From the NCBI RefSeq assembly GCF_026341825.1, contig NZ_JAPENY010000003.1, positions 2,542,001-2,606,000 of the forward strand: DNA of 64,000 nucleotides. Direction: 5' to 3'. The DNA comes from Streptomyces sp. NBC_00620 (GTDB taxonomy: Bacteria; Actinomycetota; Actinomycetes; Streptomycetales; Streptomycetaceae). The notes under the pieces were generated by a model, which had not been told where the DNA came from, searched no databases, and was given only the letters and a program-made list of their open reading frames with translations. How positions within the stretch are numbered: the stretch's first letter is position 1; each line of letters starts with the position of its first letter. The position numbers were made by a program, and so were the translations under genes. Shown here one piece after another: positions 15,347-25,400 of the stretch.

Positions 15347-18300
15347 GTGGGTGGGACGGGAGTCTCATTATGTGAGCGGAGGACCGTACCGCCTCCATAA
15401 ACAGCGGGCACACCACCGGTGTACACCCCCGCGCCGCCGCCCGCGAACGCGGGTTCGACGGGCCCGTGCGGCACGGGGTAGTGGCCCATGGACAGCGCTC
15501 TGCGCAGCCGGTACTCGTCCAGCGGCGCGGAGAACGCCATGCCCTGTCCATGGGTGCAGCCCATCGCGCGCAGGGCGATGACCTGCTCCGGAAGGTCCAC
15601 GCCCTCGGCCACGGACTGCAGCCCGAGGTCGGTAGCGATCCGCAGCAGCCCACTGGTGATCTTGTGCAGCCGCGCGGACTCGACGACACCTTCGACGAGG
15701 TCCCTGTCGAGTTTCAGCACATCTATGGGGAGCCTTCTGAGGGCCGTGATGGCGGCATACCCGCTGCCGAAGCCGTCCAGGGCGATCCGGACGCCGAGCC
15801 GCCGCAGCGCGTTCAGCCGGCGCTCCAGTTCGTCCAGGGAGACCCGGGGGTCGGTTTCGGACAGCTCGATGATCAGGGCGCCGGAGGGGAGCCCGTGCCG
15901 GGTCAGCAGGGCCTCCACCGAGCCGAGGGGCCCGGAGCGGTCCAGCAGGCGCCGGGCGTTCATCCGGACCGCGACGGGCGCCGTGATTCCGGTGGCGGCA
16001 CGCGCGGCGGCCTGCTCGATGGCCTCTTCGAGCATCCAGCGGCTCAGCTCGGCGGTGCGGTCGCTGTCCTCGGCGACGCGCAGGAACTCGGCGGGCGTGA
16101 AGAGCACGCCCTGCGAGGAGCGCCAGCGGGCCTGGGCGGTGACCGTCGCGATCCGGCCGTTGTCGAGCGAGACCACGGGCTGGTGCAGCAGCGTGAACTC
16201 GCCGTCCTGCAGCGCGGAGCGCAGCCTCGTCGCCAGCTCCGCCTTGCGTACGACGTCCTGCTGCATCTGGGGCGCGTACAGCTCGACGCGGCCCTTGCCC
16301 GTCGCCTTGGCCCGGTACATGGCGAGGTCGGCGTTGCGCAGCAACTCACCGGCGCCCAGGCCGGGTTCGGCGAAGCCGACGCCGATGGACGCGGCGACCC
16401 GGACATCGTTGCCGTCGATGGCGTACGGCTGCGAGAGCGTCATCCTCAGGCGGTCGGCGAGTTCGAGGATCTGGTGTTCGCGCGCCGTGCGGTCGCGGGT
16501 GCCGTCGCCGACGATGAGCGCCGCGAACTCGTCACCGCCGAGCCGGGCCGCGGTGTCGCCCTGCCGCACGGAGTCCTGGAGTCTGCGGGCGGCCTGGACG
16601 AGCAGCTCGTCGCCGGCCTGGTGCCCGATCGTGTCGTTCACGGCCTTGAAGCCGTCCAGGTCGATGAAGAGGACGGCGGTGCCTCGGTCCGAGGAGCGGC
16701 GGCCGGAAAGCGCCTGCTGGACGCGCCGGGTGAACAGCGCGCGGTTGGGCAGGTCGGTGAGCGGGTCGTGCTCGGCGTTGTGCTGTAACTGCGCCTGCAG
16801 ACGCACCCGTTCGGTCACGTCACGGCTGTTGAAGATGAGGCCGCCGTGGTGGCGGTTGACGGTGGACTCCACGTTCAGCCAGCCGCCGTCGCCGGACCTG
16901 AAGCGGCACTCGATGCGGGTCGTGGGCTCCTCGGTGTGGCTGGCGGCCAGGAAGCGGCGCACTTCGTGGACCACGCAGCCGAGGTCCTCGGGGTGGATGA
17001 GCGAGGCGAGTTCGGAGCCGACGAGGTCCTCGGCGTCCCGTCCGTAGACTCCCGCGGCGGCCGGACTGACGTATCTCAGAATGCCGTTCGGGGCTGCGAT
17101 CATGATGACGTCGCTTGAGCCCTGCACCAGGGAGCGGAAGTGGTTCTCCTTCTGGGCCAGTTCCTGGGTGAGGGTGATGTTGTCGAGGAGCATGATGCCC
17201 TGGCGGACGACGAGGGCGAGCACGACCAGACCGGCGGTGATGAGCACCACCCGGTCGACATTGCGGCCGTTCAGAACGTTGTAGAGGATCCCCAGCGTGC
17301 AGACGGCGGCGGCCAGATAGGGCGTGAGCGCGGCCAGCGATCCGGCGATGGGGCGAGTGGCCGGATATCGACTGTGGCCTCCGCCGTGGAGGGGTACGTG
17401 CACCTGTCCTCCCGGGTGCCCCGGCTGCCCCTCCTGCCGCCGCCCCGGGATGTGCTCGTGCACCACGCGCGCGTGCCCGTCCGTGTCGTACCGGCCGGTG
17501 TCCGGCTGACCGTGCCGGGGGCCGACCCAGGGGGCGTACGCGAGGAGCAGCGAGCCGGCGAACCAGCCGGCGTCGAGGAGCTGCCCGGAGCGGTAGTCGT
17601 TGTGCAGCAGGGGCGAGGTGAACAGGGCGTCGCACATCACGGTCAGGGCGAGCGCGCCGATCGCGGTGTTCACCGCGGAGCGGTTCACCGACGAGCGCCG
17701 GAAGTGCAGCGCCAGCACCATGCTGACCAGAGCGATGTCCAGCAGCGGGTACGCCAGTGACAGCGCGGTGTGCGCGACGCTCGGCCCGTCGAACTTCGCC
17801 GCCTGGGCGAGCGCGAGGCTCCAGGACAGCGTGAGCAAGGAGCCACCGATTAACCACGAGTCGAGCGCGAGGCAGACCCAACCCGCCTTGGTCACGGGCC
17901 TCTTGGCGAGCACGAGCAGACCTACGATGGCGGGCGGCGCGAAGCAGAGGAAGAACAGGTCGGCGTAGCTGGGGCTGGGTACGGGGCGGTCGAGGACCAC
18001 CTCGTACCACCCCCAGACGGCGTTGCCCAGGCAGGCCATGGTGGAGGAGAGCGCGAACAGCAGCCATGCGGGTCGAAAGCGGCTGCGGCGACTGTGGGCG
18101 TAGCGGAAACAGGAGACCGCCGCGATGCCCGCTGCGGCGCTCAGCCCGAAGTCGCCCATGACGAGGCCGAGGGTCACGGAGCCCCAGCCGAGCGCGGAAC
18201 CGAGGGCGTATCCCGCGCACACCAGGGCCAGTACGAGTTGTGAGAACAGGCCCGTCCCGCCACCGAGCGCCGGCCGACGGGTCAGCAGCGCTCCGGGGGA

Positions 18301-18540
18301 GCTCACCGGGCCCACCCGGTCCGCGCGCCGGGGTCCCGCTGGTCCGCGTGCGCCGGGTGTCCATGCCTTCGGCGGCCGTTGTGCCTGCGGTGGTGATGAC
18401 CGCCGTGGCCACTGTGGCCGCATTGCCCGCGTCTCCGCGTGGCCGCGCGCCAGGGTCGTCGTCGGCGGCCCTGCCGCGTCGGATCGTTGGTCCATAGGCC
18501 GTGCATCGCCCGTCGCCCCCCTCGCAGTCTGAAAATCCAT
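15343..18540 (-). CDS. cdgC: Membrane GGDEF-EAL diguanylate cyclase, CdgC-like
   Basis: The product is about 1065 residues from ATG 18540; GTG 18600 is an alternative. It has a disordered basic N-terminus, about 10 TM helices, a PAS domain, GGDEF and EAL. The GGDEF motif is intact (RLGGDEFAAL, residues 668-672), with an inhibitory I-site RQGD five residues before it. The EAL domain looks catalytically dead: the usual EAL is TAQARW, and the DDFGTGY motif is DGFGSGY. It is therefore predicted to make c-di-GMP. From memory the neighbouring position to ilvB matches S. coelicolor cdgC. Two in-frame TTA codons (5' bases 17853 and 16788) imply bldA-dependent translation. Confidence 0.9.
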   Translation of the reverse strand: MDFQTARGATGDARPMDQRSDAAGPPTTTLARGHAETRAMRPQWPRRSSPPQAQRPPKAWTPGARGPAGPRRADRVGPVSSPGALLTRRPALGGGTGLFSQLVLALVCAGYALGSALGWGSVTLGLVMGDFGLSAAAGIAAVSCFRYAHSRRSRFRPAWLLFALSSTMACLGNAVWGWYEVVLDRPVPSPSYADLFFLCFAPPAIVGLLVLAKRPVTKAGWVCLALDSWLIGGSLLTLSWSLALAQAAKFDGPSVAHTALSLAYPLLDIALVSMVLALHFRRSSVNRSAVNTAIGALALTVMCDALFTSPLLHNDYRSGQLLDAGWFAGSLLLAYAPWVGPRHGQPDTGRYDTDGHARVVHEHIPGRRQEGQPGHPGGQVHVPLHGGGHSRYPATRPIAGSLAALTPYLAAAVCTLGILYNVLNGRNVDRVVLITAGLVVLALVVRQGIMLLDNITLTQELAQKENHFRSLVQGSSDVIMIAAPNGILRYVSPAAAGVYGRDAEDLVGSELASLIHPEDLGCVVHEVRRFLAASHTEEPTTRIECRFRSGDGGWLNVESTVNRHHGGLIFNSRDVTERVRLQAQLQHNAEHDPLTDLPNRALFTRRVQQALSGRRSSDRGTAVLFIDLDGFKAVNDTIGHQAGDELLVQAARRLQDSVRQGDTAARLGGDEFAALIVGDGTRDRTAREHQILELADRLRMTLSQPYAIDGNDVRVAASIGVGFAEPGLGAGELLRNADLAMYRAKATGKGRVELYAPQMQQDVVRKAELATRLRSALQDGEFTLLHQPVVSLDNGRIATVTAQARWRSSQGVLFTPAEFLRVAEDSDRTAELSRWMLEEAIEQAAARAATGITAPVAVRMNARRLLDRSGPLGSVEALLTRHGLPSGALIIELSETDPRVSLDELERRLNALRRLGVRIALDGFGSGYAAITALRRLPIDVLKLDRDLVEGVVESARLHKITSGLLRIATDLGLQSVAEGVDLPEQVIALRAMGCTHGQGMAFSAPLDEYRLRRALSMGHYPVPHGPVEPAFAGGGAGVYTGGVPAVYGGGTVLRSHNETPVPPT

Positions 18541-18737
18541 CCCCGGCGCCGAACGGTGCGCGGCGCAGCCCCTGTCGGGACGATACACCAGTCTCGTCAC
18601 TCAGGGACATAGTTCCTCTACGCTCCGTGACGACCAGGGAGTTTGTCGGCACTGCCCGCATTCGAAGAACTGCGGAGGGTGTCAAAAGCGGACGGGGAGC
18701 GAACGGGAGGTGGCCCGCGCGCCCGTCGTGAAGTGAC

Positions 18738-19679
18738 CTACGCGCCCGTCGTAAGGACCACGTTCCGCAGCGGCTCCCGGTTCACGAAGTGGTTCAACTG
18801 CGCGACCAGGAGCCGCTTGGCGCGCGGCAGGAACGCGGACGTGGGGCCGCCGACATGGGGGCTGATGAGTACGCCCGGTGCCTGCCACAACGGGTGCCCC
18901 TGGGGCAGCGGTTCGGGGTCGGTGACATCGAGGGCCGCGGTGATGCGGCCGCTCTCCAGCTCGGCGAGCAGCGCCTTGGTGTCGACGACGGGGCCGCGGG
19001 CGACGTTCACCAGGAGTGCGCCGTCCTTCATGCGGGAGAGGAAGTCGGCGTTCACCAGGCCACGGGTGGTGTCGTTGAGGGGCGTGGACAGGACGACGAT
19101 GTCGGCCTCGGGCAGCAGGGAGGGCAGTTCGGTGAGCGGGTGCACGGGCCCGCGCTCCGTGGTGCGCGCGGAGCGCGCGACGCGCGCCACCCGCGCGAGC
19201 TCGAAGGGAGTGAGCCGGTCCTCGATGGCGGACCCGATCGACCCGTACCCCACGATGAGTACGGACTTGTCGGCCAGTGCCGGGTGGAACCCCGAGCCCC
19301 ACTCCCCCTTGTCCTGCGCTCGCACGAATCCGGGGATGCCCCTGAGCGAGGCGAGGATCAACGCGAGGGCGAGCTCGCCGGTGCTCGCCTCGTGCACCCC
19401 GCGCGCGTTGCACAACTGCACACCGGGGCGCAGGACTTCCATGCTCGGCAGGACGTGGTCGACACCGGCGGAGAGCGTCTGCACGACCCGCACCGAGGTC
19501 ATTTCGGACATCGGCCGCTGCGAGACGGCGGGCGGCTGCATATAGGGCACGACATAGAACTCGCAGTCGGCCGGATCTGCGGGAAACTCCAGGTCACCAT
19601 TCCAGTAGCGGTAGTTGAGGCTTTCGGGAAGCCCGTCGATGTCGTCGGCGCGAAAGGGTAGCCATACGTCGGAAGTCAT
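18738..19679 (-). CDS. D-isomer-specific 2-hydroxyacid dehydrogenase
   Basis: The 313-residue protein has the NAD-binding domain inserted in the catalytic domain. It carries LIVGYGSIGSAIEDRL (GxGxxG), the catalytic-region segments NVARGPVVDTKALL and LDVTDPEPLP, and His in ISPHVGGPTSAFL. It is shorter than SerA and lacks an ACT domain, so it is not a phosphoglycerate dehydrogenase. The substrate (glyoxylate/hydroxypyruvate-type or phosphite) cannot be told. ATG 19679 is preferred over the GTG two codons earlier. It is divergent from an aldo/keto reductase gene 75 bp away. Confidence 0.94.
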   Translation of the reverse strand: MTSDVWLPFRADDIDGLPESLNYRYWNGDLEFPADPADCEFYVVPYMQPPAVSQRPMSEMTSVRVVQTLSAGVDHVLPSMEVLRPGVQLCNARGVHEASTGELALALILASLRGIPGFVRAQDKGEWGSGFHPALADKSVLIVGYGSIGSAIEDRLTPFELARVARVARSARTTERGPVHPLTELPSLLPEADIVVLSTPLNDTTRGLVNADFLSRMKDGALLVNVARGPVVDTKALLAELESGRITAALDVTDPEPLPQGHPLWQAPGVLISPHVGGPTSAFLPRAKRLLVAQLNHFVNREPLRNVVLTTGA

Positions 19680-19754
19680 GCTCACGAGGCTATGTCAGGC
19701 GCTTGGACGCGCAGAGGTTAGGTTGGGGAGCCGGAGAGGGAGGGTTGCGGCCAG

Positions 19755-20762
19755 GTGGAGCGCAGGACGATCGGGGCGGCGGCGCTCGAAGTGGGAGCGG
19801 TCGGGCTCGGGTGCATGCCGATGAACTGGGCGTACACCGGTTCCCGGCAGCGCGGTGAGGAGTCGCTCCGCGCCGTGCACACGGCACTCGACCGGGGTAC
19901 GACACTGCTCGACACGGCCGACATGTACGGCCCCTTCACCAACGAACTGCTGGTGGGGCGGGTACTGAAGGAGCGGCGCCGCGAGGCCTTCGTGTCGACC
20001 AAGGTCGGCCTGCTGGTGGGTGAGCAGCACATCGTGGCCAACGGCCGCCCCGGCTATGTGAAGCGGGCGTGCGACGCTTCGCTGCGCCGGCTGCAGACGG
20101 ACGTGATCGACCTCTACCAGTTGCACCGCGCGGACCCGGAGGTTCCCGTCGAGGAGACCTGGGGTGCGATGGCGGAGCTGGTGACGGCCGGCAAGGTGCG
20201 CTCGCTCGGGCTGTGCGCGGTGGGCGCCCGCTCCGCCCGCCGCTCGGGGGCACGGCTGCACGACGGAACGATCCGCCAGCTGGAGCGGGTACAGCAGGTC
20301 TTCCCCGTGAGCGCTGTGGAGGCCGAACTGTCGGTGTGGTCCACGGAGGCGCTGGACGCGCTGCTGCCCTGGTGCGCGGCGCGCGGGGTGGGCTTCCTGG
20401 CGGCGATGCCCCTCGGCAACGGCTTCCTGACCGGCACGCTGACCCCGGGCGAGGGCTTCGAGCCCGACGACGTACGCGCCCGGCATCCCCGCTTCACCGC
20501 CGAGATGATGGCCTCGAACCAGCCGATCGTCGTCGGCCTGCGCCGCGTCGCCCGGCGGCACGGGTCCGACGAGAACGCTGCCACCCCGGCTCAGGTGGCG
20601 CTGGCGTGGGTGCTGGCGCAGGGGCGGCACGTGGTGCCGGTGCCGGGGGCCAAGCAGGAGCGGTGGGTCGCGGAGAACGCGGGGGCGGCGGGGCTGGAGC
20701 TGTCGGCGGAGGATCTGGCGGAGGTGGCGGGACTGCCGGGGGCGCAGGGATCCTGGGAGTAG
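19755..20762 (+). CDS. Aldo/keto reductase
   Basis: The product is 335 residues, with a GTG start and GGAGGG about ten bases upstream. AKR tetrad elements are present: Asp and Tyr in LLDTADMYGPFTNE, Lys in FVSTKVG, and His in LYQLHRADP. It has the C-terminal NADP-binding VPVPGAKQERWVAEN segment. It resembles the AKR11/AKR13-like general aldehyde/ketone reductases of actinomycetes. Physiological substrate is unknown. A plus-strand lipoprotein dehydrogenase gene follows after 138 bp, but an operon is not clearly supported. Confidence 0.93.
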   Translation: MERRTIGAAALEVGAVGLGCMPMNWAYTGSRQRGEESLRAVHTALDRGTTLLDTADMYGPFTNELLVGRVLKERRREAFVSTKVGLLVGEQHIVANGRPGYVKRACDASLRRLQTDVIDLYQLHRADPEVPVEETWGAMAELVTAGKVRSLGLCAVGARSARRSGARLHDGTIRQLERVQQVFPVSAVEAELSVWSTEALDALLPWCAARGVGFLAAMPLGNGFLTGTLTPGEGFEPDDVRARHPRFTAEMMASNQPIVVGLRRVARRHGSDENAATPAQVALAWVLAQGRHVVPVPGAKQERWVAENAGAAGLELSAEDLAEVAGLPGAQGSWE

Positions 20763-20900
20763 GGCGCGTTCGCGGGGGCACGTGCCGTGAGGAGGTGTAG
20801 GTGCCCGGGAGCACGGGGCTGGATTTACGTCTCCGTGATCGGGAACTCGTGGGACGCGAGCGGTGTATGAACAGTAGGACCGCCGCGTCGAAGGGACCCC

Positions 20901-22085
20901 ATGATCGTGCAACGACGAGTGGTGACGGCCGTGTTGGCCGCGGCCGCGCTTCTGGTGACGGCCGGCTGCTCCTCCGACGACGGAGGGACGGCGGGCGGTG
21001 GGAGCACGTCGCCGAGCAGCAGCACCGGTGGCGGGAGTACTGAGCCCGGGGCCTCGCCTTCCGAGCAGTCCACCGAGGAGCCACCACCGGCCAAGGGCAC
21101 GGTGAAGGTCGTGCGCACCGTCACCGAGGACCTCGACTCCCCCTGGGGCCTGGCACCACTGCCCGAGGACGACCTGCTGGTGTCTTCCCGCGACGAGGGG
21201 ACGATCACGCGGGTCGACAAGGAGACCGGCAAGAAGACGGAGCTGGGCGAGGTGCCCGGGGTGGCCCCGGAGGGAGAGGGCGGCCTCCTCGGGATCGCGC
21301 TCTCCCCCGACTATGCCTCGGACCATTTCGTCTACGCGTACTTCACCACGGTGTCGGACAACCGCATCGTCCGCATGCTGTACGACGAGAGCAAGCCGTC
21401 CGGGGAGCAGTTGGGCTCGCCGGACACGATCTTCAAGGGCATCCCCAAGGGGTACATCCACAACGGCGGCCGGATCGCGTTCGGCCCGGACAAGATGCTG
21501 TACGCGGGCGCGGGTGAGACGGGGCAGACGGGTCTGGCCCAGGACACGAAGTCGCTGGGCGGCAAGATCCTGCGGATGACGCCGGAGGGCGAGCCGGCGC
21601 CGGGCAATCCGTTCGGCGACTCGGTCGTCTACTCGTACGGGCATCGCAATGTCCAGGGCCTCGCCTGGGACGACAAGCAGCGCCTGTGGGCGGCCGAGTT
21701 CGGCCAGGACACCTGGGACGAGCTGAACCAGATCAAGCCGGGCGGGAACTACGGCTGGCCGGTGGTCGAGGGCGAGAGCGACGACTCCAAGTATCTGAAC
21801 CCGATCGCCCAGTGGCCCACGGACGACGCCTCCCCGAGCGGCATCGCCTATGCGGAGGGCTCCATATGGATGGCGGGCCTCAAGGGCCAACGCCTGTGGC
21901 GCATCCCCCTGGACGGCACCAAGGCCTCCGCCGAACCCCAGGCGTTCCTGGAGGGTGACTACGGCCGCCTGCGCACGGTGGTGTCGGCGGGCGGCGACAA
22001 GCTGTGGCTGGTGACGAGCGAGACGGACGGGCGGGGCAGCCCCGGAGCGGGGGACGACAGGATTCTGGAGCTGGAGGTGACGTGA
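20901..22085 (+). CDS. PQQ-dependent sugar dehydrogenase-like lipoprotein
   Basis: The product is 394 residues. It has a lipoprotein signal (VVTAVLAAAALLVTAGC; lipobox TAGC at about residues 22-25), then a Ser/Gly/Glu-rich linker of about 45 residues. A GSDH-type six-bladed propeller follows: LDSPWGLAPLPEDDLLVSSRD, then GEGGLLGIALSPDY and SYGHRNVQGLAWD, the segment carrying the family active-site histidine. It would act outside the membrane, oxidising glucose or another aldose if PQQ is available. Many actinobacterial members have no proven cofactor. The start follows GGGA four bases upstream. Confidence 0.94.
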   Translation: MIVQRRVVTAVLAAAALLVTAGCSSDDGGTAGGGSTSPSSSTGGGSTEPGASPSEQSTEEPPPAKGTVKVVRTVTEDLDSPWGLAPLPEDDLLVSSRDEGTITRVDKETGKKTELGEVPGVAPEGEGGLLGIALSPDYASDHFVYAYFTTVSDNRIVRMLYDESKPSGEQLGSPDTIFKGIPKGYIHNGGRIAFGPDKMLYAGAGETGQTGLAQDTKSLGGKILRMTPEGEPAPGNPFGDSVVYSYGHRNVQGLAWDDKQRLWAAEFGQDTWDELNQIKPGGNYGWPVVEGESDDSKYLNPIAQWPTDDASPSGIAYAEGSIWMAGLKGQRLWRIPLDGTKASAEPQAFLEGDYGRLRTVVSAGGDKLWLVTSETDGRGSPGAGDDRILELEVT

Positions 22086-22136
22086 TCCTGGAGCCGGCGG
22101 TGGCGCAGTGCGCGACGCAGTCCCCGTCTGCGCTTC

Positions 22137-22427
22137 TCAGTCCCCGCCGGGCTTCTCGGCCTTGGTCTCGGCCTCGGCCTGGGGCTCCGCCTCGGTCTCA
22201 GTCTGAGGCTCCGCCTCGGTCTGGGTCTCCGCTTCCGCGGCCGGGCCCGGAGGAGTCGTCCGTCCGGGATCCGGTGGTCGTACGACCACCTTGCCCGAGG
22301 ACAGGTCTATGGGGCCTCGGCCGGGGTCGCCGTCGTTCAGGTCCACCCGGGACAGTTCCAGGCGCTTGCGTTCGTCGTTGGTGTGCTTGCGGCCTGGTGC
22401 GAAGAGCTCCTCGAACATGTTGAACAC
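22137..22427 (-). CDS. DUF6191 domain protein with acidic Glu/Thr-rich tail
   Basis: The protein has 96 residues. The first 55 (GTG-initiated MFNMFEELFAPGRKHTNDER and on to GPIDLSSGKVVV) match the small actinobacterial DUF6191 family of unknown function. The last 40 residues are a degenerate run built from AE, TE and PQ units, likely disordered and variable between strains. A GGAGG-like site precedes the GTG. It lies 38 bp past the LAL gene stop on the same strand. Confidence 0.85.
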   Translation of the reverse strand: MFNMFEELFAPGRKHTNDERKRLELSRVDLNDGDPGRGPIDLSSGKVVVRPPDPGRTTPPGPAAEAETQTEAEPQTETEAEPQAEAETKAEKPGGD

Positions 22428-22465
22428 GGCGCCTCCCTCGGCCCGGGTCCTCTACAGCGTAAACC

Positions 22466-25400
22466 TCAGCCCACGGCTTGTGCGGTGGGGGTCTCGGGCG
22501 GGAACAACCGCAGCCGGTGGGCCATGGCCGCCGCCTCGCCCCGGCCGGAGACGCCCAGCTTGGCGAGGATGTTCGACACATGGACGCTGGCCGTCTTCGG
22601 GGAGATGAAGAGTTCCTCGGCGATCTGGCGGTTGCTGCGGCCGGCGGCGACGAGGCGGAGGACATCGCGTTCGCGGCTGGTGAGGCCGAGGGCGACCGCC
22701 GGGTCGACGGGGGCCAGGGCGGACGGCTCGGGGGCGCAGCCCAGGGAGAGGCGGGCCCGCTGGGCGAGCAGTGCGACGGCTTCGGCGAGGGGGCGGGCGC
22801 CCAGGTGGTCGGCGGCGGCTCGGGCCAGCCGGAGGAGTTCCGTGGCGCGGGCGCGGTCGTCGTCGTCCGTGCCCGAGGACAGCAGTGCCTCGGCGAGGCG
22901 ATGGCGGACGCGGGCGAGGTCGTAGGGGCGCTCCACGGGTTCGAAGGCGGTGACCACCTCGGACCAGTCGTGCGGGTCGGTCACGCCCTCGGCTCGGCGG
23001 AGTTCGGCGCGCACCCACTCCTCGTACGCGAGCCAGAGGGGCGCGCCGGTGGCCAGGGACTTGGCGGCGGAGCGGATGTGTTCCACCGTCTCGGGGCGGC
23101 CCGGTGCGGCGAGGGGCAGGCCATGGGCGTCGGCCTCCGCGGTGGCGGCGGCGAGCAGCAGCGGCCAGCCGTAGCGCTGGGTGCCGGGCGGGAAGCCCGC
23201 GCGGAGGGCCTCCTCCAGTGCGGTGCGGGCGTCGAGGAGGCGGCTCTCCGAGGCGGCGATGCCGATCGTGCTGCACAGCAGCGGCAGGGAATGCTGCGGC
23301 ATGGGGTCGTGGGTGCCGAAGTTGGCGCGGGCGGCGGCCAGTTGGCGCCCGGCCTCGGCGAGGTCTCCGCGGGCGAGCGCGAGAAACGTCAGACGGATGG
23401 CGCCGAGGCCGGAAGCCTTGCCACTGAGCCCGATGCGCAGCGCGTTCCCCGCGGCCTCGACGGCCTCGTCCCACTGGCCGAGTGAGTCCAGCGACTCCGA
23501 GAGGTTGCCCCAGACGTAGGCCTCGGTGTCCAACAGGCCTTTCGTCCGGGCCAGTTCGGCGCCCTCCCGCAGGACGGAGACCGCCTCGCGGGAGCGGCCG
23601 AGCGACTCCAGATGCGAGGGCAGGTTGATGTGCACGCGCCCCAGGACGAGGGAGGAGCCCCGCCGGTTCACTCGCTCCTTGACCTCGTACATCTCCGCGA
23701 GCCCGGCCTCGACGTCACCCGCGTCGACCATGAGACCGCCGAGTACGAGGCGGGCGTTGAGCTCGATGTCGCGGGCGCCGACCATGCGCGCGTACTGCAC
23801 GGCGCGCTCGGCGGCCGAGAGGGCTCCGGGGCCCGGTTCGTGCAGCATGCACCAGGCGGCGACGGCGGCCAGCACCTCGGCATGCACCTCCGACGGCGGC
23901 AGGCCGCGTACCAGGTCCTGGGCGGTGGCGAGTTCCTTCCAGCCGTCGCCGCGAGCCTGCGACTGCACCAGGCGGGAGCGCTGGATCCAGAACCAGGCGG
24001 CGCGCAGCGGATCGCCCTCGTCCTCCAGGAGGTGCAGCGCCCGCTTGGTGATCTTCAGGGCCCGCTCGCGCTCCCCGCACAGCCGGCCTGCGACGGCGGC
24101 CTCGGCCATCAGGTCGAGATAGCGCAGGGGCGCTGTCGCCGGGTCGCAGCCGCAGGGCGGATAGACCTCCACGTAGTCGACGGGGCGCAGTTCGTCGCGT
24201 ACGGCGTCGGGGGCGACGTCCCACAGCTCCATCGCCCGCTCCAGGAGCCGCAGTTGCTCGGAGTGGGCGTGCCGGCAGCGGGCCTCGACGGAGGCGTCGA
24301 GGACGGCGGGGAGGGCCTTGGCGGCGTCATGGGCGTGGTACCAGTAGCTGGCCAACCGGGTGAGGCGCTCGTCGGCCGGTACGAGCGTCGGGTCGGCTTC
24401 CAGGGCTTCGGCGTAGCGGCGGTTGAAGCGGGAGCGCTCGCCGGGCAGCAGGTCGTCGCCGACGGCCTCGCGGACCAGGGAGTGGCGGAAGCGGTAGCCG
24501 TCGCCGCCGGGTGAGGCGAGCAGGATGTTGGCGCCGACGGCGGCCCGCAGCGCCTCGATGAGGTCGTCCTCGGCGAGCCCTGCCACGGCGGCGAGCAGCG
24601 GGTACTCGACGGTGGAGCCGCCCTCGGCGACGATCCTGGCGACGCGCTGGGCGCTCTCGGGCAGCCCTTCGACGCGTACCAGGAGCAGGTCGCGGAGGGA
24701 GTCGGTGAGCCCGGTGCGACAGCCCTGGTGGGAGGCGACGGCGAGTTCCTCGACGAAGAACGCGTTGCCGTCGGAGCGTTCGAAGATGTCGTCGACCTGG
24801 GCCGGGTCGGGTTCGTGGGCGAGGATCCCGGCGATCTGGCAGCAGACTTCCGCGCGGCTGAAACGGCCGAGTTCGATTCGGCGGACCGTGCGCAGCCGGT
24901 CCAACTCGGCCAGCAGGGGCCGCAGCGGGTGGCGGCGGTGGATGTCGTCGGCGCGGTAGGTGGCGACGACGACGAGGCGGCCGCTGCGCAGCGTGCGGAA
25001 GAGGTAGGCGAGGAGGTGGCGGGTGGAGGCGTCGGCCCAGTGCAGGTCTTCGAGGGCGACGACGACCGTGCGGTCCGCGGCGACGCGTTCCAGGAGGCGG
25101 GCGGTGAGCTCGAACAGCCGGGCCATGCCCTCCTCTTCGTACCGCCGTCCCTGTCCGGCGTCGCCCAACTCGGGCAGCAGCCGGGCCAGTTCCTCCTCCT
25201 GTCCGGCGGCAGCGGCGGCGAGCTCATCCGGCAGCAGGCGGCGCAAGGCGCGAAGGGCCGCGGAGAAGGGGGCGAAGGGCAGTCCGTCGGCACCGATCTC
25301 GACGCAGCCGCCGCACACGACGACCGCGCCCTCGCGTCCGGCCGCGGTGGCGAACTCCTCGATCAGGCGGGTCTTTCCGACGCCCGCCTCGCCTCCGAGC

